This document shows, one piece after another, positions 56,610 to 64,000 of a stretch of 64,000 nt of DNA; position 1 is the first letter of the stretch; each line of letters starts with the position of its first letter. A program made the position numbers and the translations under genes. The stretch covers positions 33,462,792 through 33,526,791 of the forward strand of contig NC_079415.1 of the NCBI RefSeq assembly GCF_026213295.1. Reading direction: 5' to 3'. Below the pieces are notes generated by a model. The model was not told the DNA's origin. It did not search any database and saw only the letters and a program-made list of their open reading frames with translations. The DNA comes from Gadus chalcogrammus (lineage: Eukaryota > Chordata > Actinopteri > Gadiformes > Gadidae).

Positions 56610-58075
56610 GTAGGTTCACTAATAACATGTATTACAATACACAATATCCCTTATAGTAGAACATAAATGTTATGGTAACATAGAAAACCTCTTTCGAGGC
56701 TATCTTATAACATGTATCTCAATATACACAACGTTATATTGTGTAACAAGGTTGAAAAGTCAAACTGAAAAGCTCTATTTATTATGAATTAAGAAATAAA
56801 GAAACAAAAATGAATATTGTCTAATAATAGTTAAATACAGCTGTATTGAAATACGTAGCTATATGTATAAATAAGTATTGATACGGATAGATTCATAAAT
56901 ATACGTTTATTATTAATAACAGGTAACCCATTATTTTAAAACATTTTAACCTTGTTCACTACGTTTGGTTACATGGACACTGTTTGGGTTTAACCGTTAG
57001 GATGCGTTGACACAGAGACGTCCGGGTCATCTGGGGGAAGGGTGAGAGGTCACGAGTGAGCAGGTAAAAGGAGAGAGAGGGAAGAGACAAAGGAGGAGAG
57101 TACTTAATCCTTTGTAGAGATCGCCCAGCTAAATAATATTTAAGCATTTACTTATTAGTTGTAACCAGTAGCGGCACCATATAATTATGATTGCAGGAGC
57201 TACGGGGGGCTAGATTGTTTATAGCAGAGGCTGATATATTTTGACGCAAAAAATATTACTACACACTACAATATGATACGAATCAAACATTCAAATCACA
57301 CAACAAGCAGCAACGGTCATCAACACTTACACAAATGAAAAATATGATTTCATCGTTCAGTTTTGTTACATATAAGTCCGTTCGATGTCTTCATTAATGA
57401 TATATATAAATATATATTATTATTATATTATTGTGGCGATCATGGCCGGCTTCACCACGTGCCGCATTTGATCCTGGGAGGGTCGGCGGCACCGAGGCAG
57501 TCGTGGTTGTGGGCGATAGGATGTGTGTTTCAGGTGTGTGTGTGTGTTAACGTAAAGTCTCTCTCAGGGTGGTGTGGATAATGGGACACGAGAGTGTCAG
57601 ACTCTTATAACATAGGCTCCTGTCTGGTCGTTCCCGTGCTTCTCGCCACATTATTATTAAAAACATATTTTAAAATTAAATTAAATATTAGTCATAACAA
57701 AATGACTTGGGGTTTTGGGAGGGGGGGCTTGGCCTGTTTCAGGGGAGCTCAAGCCCCCGCTAGCCCCCTCCCCTTGTAACCGCCGCTGGTTGTAACCCTA
57801 ATGAACAAAACATCTCTGTAGATGAACTATAGCATGTATTACAATACAACACAAAAGATACATAATACTTCAATAAAAAGTAAAATTAATATACTATACG
57901 AGTCTCAAACACTGCAAAAAACTCCAATATTGAATAAACATAAAGATCTAATGTACATATTAGTTAAATTAATAAGACATTGACTCAAATTTAAGATTTT
58001 CAACACAAGTCCTTCATTATGTAGAAATTAAAAGATCTAAGTTACTTTAACGTGTTCTGTTTATTGTGTGTTTAG
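56610..58075. other. NLR intron with hAT element
   Basis: AT-rich intron. Apart from the hAT at 57166-57788 no gene or RNA was recognised. Confidence 0.6.
57166..57788. mobile_element. Non-autonomous hAT element, 623 bp
   Basis: Ends CAGTAGCGGC and CCGCCGCTG (imperfect inverted repeats) with the perfect 8-bp duplication GTTGTAAC (57158-57165, 57789-57796). No transposase. Confidence 0.88.
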
Positions 58076-58245
58076 GCTGAATGGCTGTCATCTGTCAGAG
58101 AGATGCTGTGAAGCTCTGGCCTCAGTTCTCAGCTCCAGCTCTAGTCTGAAAAGCTGGACCTGAGTACCAATCATCTGCAGGATTCAGGAGTGAAGCTGCT
58201 CTCTGCTGGACTGGGGAGTCCACACTGTACACTGGAAACTCTCAG
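58076..58245 (+). pseudogene. NLR leucine-rich-repeat exon 1, frameshifted
   Basis: 170 nt against 174 in sister exons. It lacks one codon in the SSNSSSL region plus one base in the AAAAAG run, giving SLKSWT-stop in place of SLKKLDLSTN. Splice sites are intact and both sister exons are phase 2 to 2, so skipping would keep frame. Confidence 0.85.
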
Positions 58246-58730
58246 GTCAGTTTCACTCAATGGTCAAACAGTTCCACCACAATTTCCCCATCAGAGGACC
58301 AGTATTGATCTGCTGTGCCCCAGTATTGATCTGCTGTGCCCCAGTAAAATCTCCCGTTCGAGTTTTAACAAGGTCCATATTTGACAGTGGATTAATTTAG
58401 TTTGATAATAAAGGTCAAATAATGGATTATTTTCTAATCCACAACATCAAAGAAATGCAGTTTAACCCAAAATACAAGCTGAGGCGCGCACCTTGCGGTC
58501 CGGGTCCGTACACCGCGGCGTGCACATTACTGTCCGTGCCCGGCAGTGTGCATGTCGTAGACGGTGCACCGCGGCGCGCACGCAGCAATCCAGTGATCCT
58601 GGTTAATTTAATAGTCTCATAGATAATTGCTGCCTTGTATTCTTTTTTTTCACATTTCCCACCCATGCAGTTTAGTGTTAAATGTTCTGTAATTAAAATA
58701 AACATTGCCCGAATGTACACACAGCGTTGT

Positions 58731-59137
58731 TTAGGTTTTTTTAGTCAGAGAAGCTACGTAGGCAGTGTATACCGTTACCAACCCCCGTTTTGAGTCACTG
58801 GATCCACCCCCCCTCTGCGCTCCGGGACCTCCCACTTTACAAATTAACGTTATCTCTGATAGGGGGTCTGTTTCTGTTTTTACCACCAGCGCCGTGACAT
58901 CTCTTTCCTCACCAACCAACTCTTCATCCTCCTCCTCCTCCTCCTCTCCTCCTCCTCCTCCTCAATCAAATACCTACTAATAATAACCGGCTGCAGATTG
59001 GATAATATACTCCAATTAGAATTATTCTTCTTCTCTGGGTCATCCTGAATAGTGCATTTCTTTACATGCTCTTGAATAGTGCTGCGGTGACATTTAAATG
59101 AAACTTTGCACAAAGTACAAACCAGTGTTTTAGTTTT
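58731..59137 (-). pseudogene. Antisense zinc-finger-like exon in NLR intron, copy 1
   Basis: Preceded by the acceptor-like CTTTAATCAG. It reads KTKTLVCTLCKVSFKCHRST then IQEHVKKC (C-x2-C-x13-H-x3-C). Expansion of the CTC repeat at 58928-58964 breaks the frame. See the intact copy 2. Confidence 0.45.
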
Positions 59138-59661
59138 CTGATTAAAGCAGAGTGTCTTCAGGGGAACTTAAGTGGGTCGTGTTTCCAAATAAAGCGATCA
59201 AGCCGGCGCTGCAATACAGCCGCTATTTAACCCAGCACTGAAGTAAACCTTGGCAGTCTGCGTGCATCGCAGCGCCATTACCACTCATCTTATCAAACAC
59301 AAGACCTCAATCTGTCTCTATTTGTGTTGCCATGACAGTAAAAGGTGTACCTTGGATTCACCGTGTTAATGATGGTATAAGGTGTTTGTTTTATAGATTC
59401 CTATTCTATTCATAATCATGTAGTCAGACAGTAAGGTGGACTTTAGAGTAAAGTTTAATCATTTTTCTTCTTAGAACTGAGTATTTTTATGGACATTTTC
59501 CGGAGTTTGCTGAATCTTTAGTTATCTGAATTCTAAATTAGTCATATTTAAAAAATCTACTGTATTGACATTTAGGTAAACTAATAAAACATTTCTAATA
59601 ACAAATTTCAAATGCAAAATGAATCACAGTTCCTAACGTGTTCTGTTTATTGTGTGTGCAG

Positions 59662-59835
59662 CCTCAATGGCTGTCATCTGTCAGAGAGATGCTGTGAAGC
59701 TCTTGCCTCAGTTCTCAGCTCCAACTCCTCTAGTCTGAGGGAGCTGGAGCTGAGTACCAATGATCTGCAGGATTCAGGAGTGAAGCTGCTCTCTGCTGGA
59801 CTGAGGAGTCCACACTGTACACTGGAAACTCTCAG
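59662..59835 (+). CDS. NLR leucine-rich-repeat exon 2
   Basis: 174 nt, GTGCAG acceptor, phase 2 to 2: [20 protein letters not shown] then [20 protein letters not shown]. Two ribonuclease-inhibitor-type repeats. Confidence 0.88.
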
Positions 59836-60305
59836 GTTAGTTTCACTCAATGGTCAAACAGTTCCACCACAATTTCCCCATCAGAGGACCAGTATTGATC
59901 TGCTGTGCCCCAGTAAAATCTCACGTCTGAGTTTTAACAAGATCCATATTTGGCAGTGGATTAATTTAGATTGATATTAACGGTAAAACAATGGATTCTT
60001 TTCAAATCCACAACGTCAAAGCAACATTGTTTAACCCAAAATACAAGCTGAGGCGCGCACCTTAAGGTCAGGGTCCGTACACCGCGGCGTGCACATTACT
60101 GTCGGTGCATGGCAGTGTGCATGTCTTAGCCGGTGCACTGCGGCGCGCACGCAGCAATCCGTTGATCCTGGTTCATTTAATAGTCTCATAGATAATTGCT
60201 GCTTGTGAAAACGATTGTTGCCATGTATTCTTTTATTTTACATTTCCCACCCATGGACGTTCTGTAAATAAAATAAACATTGCCCGGATGTACACACAGC
60301 GTTGT

Positions 60306-60695
60306 TTAGGTTTTTTTAGTCGGAGAAGCTACGTAGGCAGTGTATTCCGTTACCAACCCCCGTTTTGAGTCACTGGATCCACCCCCCCTCTGCGCTCCGG
60401 GACCTCCCACTTTACAAATTAACGTAAGCACTGATAGGGGGTCTGTTTCTGTTTTTACCACCAGCGCCGCGACATCTCTTTCCTCACTAACCAACTCTTT
60501 ATCCTCCTCCTCCTCCTCCTCAATCAAATACCTACTTATAATAACCGGCTTCAGATTGGATAATATAATCCAATTAGGATTAATCTTCTTCTCTGGGTCA
60601 TCCTGAATAGTGCATTTCTTTACATGCTCTTGAATAGTGCTGCGGTGACATTTAAATGAAACTTTGCACAAAGTACAAACCAGTGTTTTAGTTTT
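60306..60695 (-). other. Antisense zinc-finger-like exon in NLR intron, copy 2 (open)
   Basis: 390 nt (130 codons with stop) after a CTTTAATCAG acceptor. One zinc site C-x2-C-x13-H-x3-C (VCTLCKVSFKCHRST, HVKKC), then an acidic EEEEEED run and KRGLVTEYTAYVASPTKKT before the stop. No upstream coding exon was found. It may be a transposon-gene fragment or the last exon of a nested minus-strand gene. Confidence 0.4.
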
Positions 60696-61220
60696 CTGAT
60701 TAAAGCAGAGTGTCTTCAGGGGAACTTAAGTGGGTCGTGTTTCCCAATAGAGCGATCAAGCTGGCGCTGCAATACTGCCGCTATTCAACCCAGCACTGAA
60801 CTAAACCTTGGCAGTCTGCGTGCATCGCAGCGCCATTACCACTCATCTTATCAAACACAGGACCTCAATCTCACTCTATTTGTGTTGCCATGACAGTAAA
60901 AGGTGTACCTTGGATTCAGTGTGTTAATGATGGTATAAGGTGTTTGTTTTATAGATTCCTATTCTATTCATAATCATGTAGTCAGACAGTAAGGTGGACT
61001 TTAGAGTAAAGTTAAATATTTTTTTCTTCTTAGAACTGAGTATTTTTATGGACATTTTCTGGAGTTTGCTGAATTTTTAGTTATCTGAATTCTAAATTAG
61101 TCATATTTTGAAGATCTACTGTATTGACATTTAGGTAAACTAATAAAACATTTCTAACAACAAATTTCAAATGCAAAATGAATCACAGTTCCTAACGTAT
61201 TCTATTTATTGTGTGTGCAG

Positions 61221-61394
61221 CCTCAATGGCTGTGATCTGTCAGAGAGATGCTGTGAAGCTCTGGCCTCAGTTCTCAGCTCCAAGTCCTCTAGTCTGAAAA
61301 AGCTGGACCTGAGTACCAATGATCTGAAGGATTCAGGAGTGAAGCTGCTCTCTGCTGGACTGGGGAGTCCACACTGTACACTGGAAACTCTCAG
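61221..61394 (+). CDS. NLR leucine-rich-repeat exon 3
   Basis: 174 nt, phase 2 to 2: [20 protein letters not shown] then SSSLKKLDLSTNDLKDSGVK. Donor CTCAG/GTCAGT. Confidence 0.88.
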
Positions 61395-61826
61395 GTCAGT
61401 TATCAGCCTCTTCTTCAAAATGGTTATTCTAGCTTCCAGTAAGTGCTGCTCCTGCCTCATTTCTGTTGCTCTTTCTCTGCTGACAAAACACTCCCTGGTT
61501 CTACACAATGTTAGAACCTGTGAAGAAACGGTCTTAGCGTACCAAACACAGCAGACTTCTCCTGACTCTAACCAAACAATATCTCATTGAGTTGTAGCTA
61601 TTGAGAAAGGAGCATTTGTTTAAGATCCTGTCACATCCAAGTGAAGGCAGTTCTGCTGTCTGTGATGTCATCTCCCCACTTCCTCTTCCTGTTCTCAGAC
61701 TCTCAGGGTGACACAGCTTTGTCTCCATGAAGTATCAATAAAGCTTTTACTTGTCCTCCAATGGAATGAATACACTTTATAAGTGTGGTTACTTTAGTAC
61801 AAACTGCTCTCAACCAGATACAATAA

Positions 61827-61937
<111 letters not shown>

Positions 61938-62111
61938 CTTGTCTGGCTGCCTGGTCACACAGGAAGGCTGTGCTTCTCTGGCCTCAGCTCTGAGCTCCAA
62001 CCCCTCCCATCTGAGAGTGCTGGACTTGAGCTACAATCACCCAGGAGACTCTGGAGCTGCGCTGCTCTCTGCTGGACTGGAGGATCCACACTGGAGACTG
62101 GACACTCTCAG
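61938..62111 (+). CDS. NLR leucine-rich-repeat exon 4
   Basis: 174 nt, phase 2 to 2: SGCLVTQEGCASLASALSSN then PSHLRVLDLSYNHPGDSGAA. Diverged from exons 1-3. It resembles the last LRR exon of this class. Donor CTCAG/GTATGG. Confidence 0.87.
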
Positions 62112-62286
62112 GTATGGAGAGGACAGCTCACCACTGAGGGACAAAGTCTTCTACATGATTCAAGCTGCTGCTACTTGAAGTGGTTTGAAGAGGCAGCTGT
62201 CACTCATGTTGTGTAGAACGTGATGAGACGGCAGATGATGAAGGTGAATGTTTCAACATGCTGCTCTCACTGTGTTTCCCCCCCAG

Positions 62287-62443
62287 TGTGGAGTACGGTG
62301 GAGTGTTGAGGCTGAAACCAGCTCTAAAGAAGTGTAAGTGTCTGTTTGATTCATCACATCACAGACTCACTATTGAGATGGAAAGTCCATCCACACAGCA
62401 GGAAGTGAGGTCACATCCTACTGGGAATGAAGATGATGGCTGA
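62287..62443 (+). CDS. NLR last exon
   Basis: CCCCCCAG acceptor, SVEYGGVLRLKPALKKCKCL to EDDG-stop. In related genes this region (VEHGGE..IKPGLRKY, from memory) is followed by a B30.2 exon. A GTAAGT donor at 62334 could join one, but none lies in the window. So either this is the true C-terminus, by read-through, or the B30.2 part is lost or outside. Confidence 0.7.
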
Positions 62444-62482
62444 CATCATGTATCTTACGTATATTAATACTGTCGACCATCA

Positions 62483-63712
62483 CAGTCACCGGGCTGAGGG
62501 GGGAGGAGTGTGGGGGTGGGGGGGTGAAGGAGAGGGGGGTTGACCGGGTCAGGGGCCGGTGTGGGGGAGGGGAAGGGGTGAGAGAGAGGCTGAGGGGGGG
62601 GGGCTGAGGGGGTGGACTAGGGGGGAGGGGGGGGGGGGGGATGACCGGGCTGAGGGGGGGCTGAGGGGGAGGGGGGGTGAAGGCGCTGAGGGGTGAGGGG
62701 GAGGGGGGTGACCGGGATGAGGGGGGGGGGGGGGAGGTGGAGGGAGGTGACGGGGCTGAGGGGGAGGACTAGGGGGGAGGGGGGGGGGGGGAGGTGACCG
62801 GGCTGAGGGGGGAGGAGTGTGGGGGTGGGGGGGTGAAGGGGCTGAGGGGGAGGACTAGGGGTGAGGGGGGGGGGGAGGGACCGGGCTGAGGGTGGGAGGA
62901 GTGTTGGGGGTGGGGGTGGTTGAAGGGGCTGAGGGGGAGGACTGGGTGAGGGGGGGGGGGGGGAGGGGGAGGGGACGGGCTGAGGGGGGAGGAGTGTGGG
63001 GGTGGGTGGGTTGAAGGGGATGGCTGAGGGGGAGGACTAGGGGTGAGGGGGGGGGGGATTTGTATTTTTGGGTGCCGGCTGAGGGGGGAGGAGTGTGGGG
63101 GTGAAGGGGTGATGGGGGGGGGAACGGGAGGGGCCGGTGAGGGGGAGGTGAAGGGGTGAGAGAGAGGGGGCCTGAGGGGGGGGGTGGCTGAGGGGGAGGA
63201 CTACGTGGTGGGAGGGGGATGGGGGGATGACCGGTGAGGGGGGGGTGAGGGGGAGGGGGAGGGGGTGACGGGCTGATGGGGAGGACTAGGGTGGAGGGGG
63301 CGGTGGAGGGGGAGGGGGAGGGGGGCTGAGGGGGGGCTGAGGGGAGGACTAGGGGTGATGGGGAGGGGGGGTGAAGGGGCTGAGGGGGGGAGGGGGAGGG
63401 GAGGGGGGGGACCGGGCTGAGGGGGCTGACTGGGGTGAGGAGGAGGGGGGGTGACCGGCTGTGAGGGGGGGCGAGGCGTGAGGGGGAGTGGGGGTGAACA
63501 AGCTGAGGGGGGGATGAGGGGGAGGGGAGGGGGGTGAGGGCTGAGGGAGGGAGGGGGCGGGTGTGACGGGCAGTGAGGGGAAGGGGAAGGGGGGGTGACG
63601 GGGTGCGGGGGGGATGAGAGGGAGGGGTCTGAGGGCGGGGGGGGAATGCGAGGGAGGGGGCTGAGGGGGGTTGGTGAGGGGGAGGGGGCTGATGGGGAGG
63701 GGGCTGAAGAAG
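62483..63712. repeat. Extreme G-rich tandem array
   Basis: 1.2 kb of degenerate units of roughly 95-110 bp containing GACCGGGCTGAGGGGGGAGG, AGTGTGGGGGTGGGG and GAGGGGGAGGACTAGGGG. Dozens of G runs make quadruplex formation likely. Pro/Ser-rich minus frames over it (63201-63800) are compositional artefacts. Confidence 0.95.
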
Positions 63713-64000
63713 AAGAGAGAGCGATCACAAAAAGAAAGAGAATAAAAAGAAGAAGAGCAGCCTGGATCCAAGGAGTGATGTTTGTTGTTGATGTTTTCAT
63801 AATATTGTTGTTGATGTTTTCATAACGTTATTGCTGAGGTGTGTGTATCTATGTATGTGTACATATGTATATGTATGTATGTGTTCATATCTATGTATAT
63901 GTACACAGAGCGCAGGAGAACAGTACTAGTGATGATGATGATGATGAGGATGAAGAGCGGTTCAGCAGCTCATCATGTCTGGTTCTCCCTCAGATGCCTG
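63713..64000. other. Right edge, unassigned
   Basis: (TGTATA)-like tract and a (GATGAT)n run at about 63931-63955, followed by GAAGAGCGGTTCAGCAGCTC. The last part could be the start of an acidic coding exon, but the window ends. Confidence 0.35.

Larger units (their letters stand above)
58076..61220. repeat. Tandem duplication of LRR exon plus intron
   Basis: 58076-59661 (1,586 bp) and 59662-61220 (1,559 bp) are two near-identical copies of one exon-intron unit. A third exon at 61221 begins a partial unit. Confidence 0.9.

Noticed and set aside
63201..63800. 199-residue Pro/Ser-rich minus-strand frame
   Set aside because: It is the translation of the G-rich tandem array; composition alone keeps it open.

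Overview
The window looks like nuclear DNA of a teleost fish, most likely a gadiform (cod-like) species. That is an inference from three things seen here: very many long (CA)n/(GT)n tracts, an NLRC3-like (FISNA-NACHT) gene with an array of short repeated N-terminal exons, and several teleost-type DNA transposons. All genes are split by introns. No bacterial genes, CRISPR array or rRNA were seen.

Region 1 (about 0.8-30.6 kb) is a cluster of four copies of one gene family: THAP domain, then a CQTE-type linker exon, then a conserved acidic exon, then a short VEED exon, then a C2H2 zinc-finger exon. I call the copies A (minus, 0.9-5.6 kb), B (minus, 7.8-12.0 kb), P (plus, 13.4-16.1 kb) and D (minus, 22.1-30.5 kb). 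P and D lie in opposite arms of a large inverted duplication (about 13.03-18.73 kb against 19.30-29.02 kb) with a 570-bp spacer. D keeps consistent splice phases over seven exons (2,061 nt, 686 codons plus stop) and contains a duplicated exon pair. A has lost its ATG and most of its THAP domain. A and B share a +1 frameshift in exon 2. P has no THAP exon because the duplication ends inside intron 1. Several transposons lie in introns and arms, some with perfect target-site duplications.

Region 2 (30.6-49 kb) has no convincing protein gene. It holds a 2.4-kb foldback element packed with GAATTC-centred palindromes (30.7-33.1 kb), a 1.8-kb inverted-repeat element that contains a 402-bp solo LTR (34.1-35.9 kb), a stretch with possible short non-coding exons and a tandem duplication (36.3-43.7 kb), a 32-bp minisatellite of about 26 units (44.4-45.2 kb), LINE and SINE tails, and a small hAT element.

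Region 3 (49.3-62.4 kb) is one plus-strand NLR gene. It starts with MDEEREDGG, has a run of 39-codon exon cassettes, then a linker, a FISNA-NACHT exon, four leucine-rich-repeat exons and a last exon. Phases agree throughout, but there is a +1 frameshift just after the NACHT core, a 4-nt loss in the first LRR exon, and one cassette has lost its splice acceptor. It is probably a pseudogene unless the indels are sequencing errors. The cassettes and the LRR exons each grew by tandem duplication of kb-scale units. From 62.5 to 63.7 kb the DNA is an extremely G-rich tandem array.
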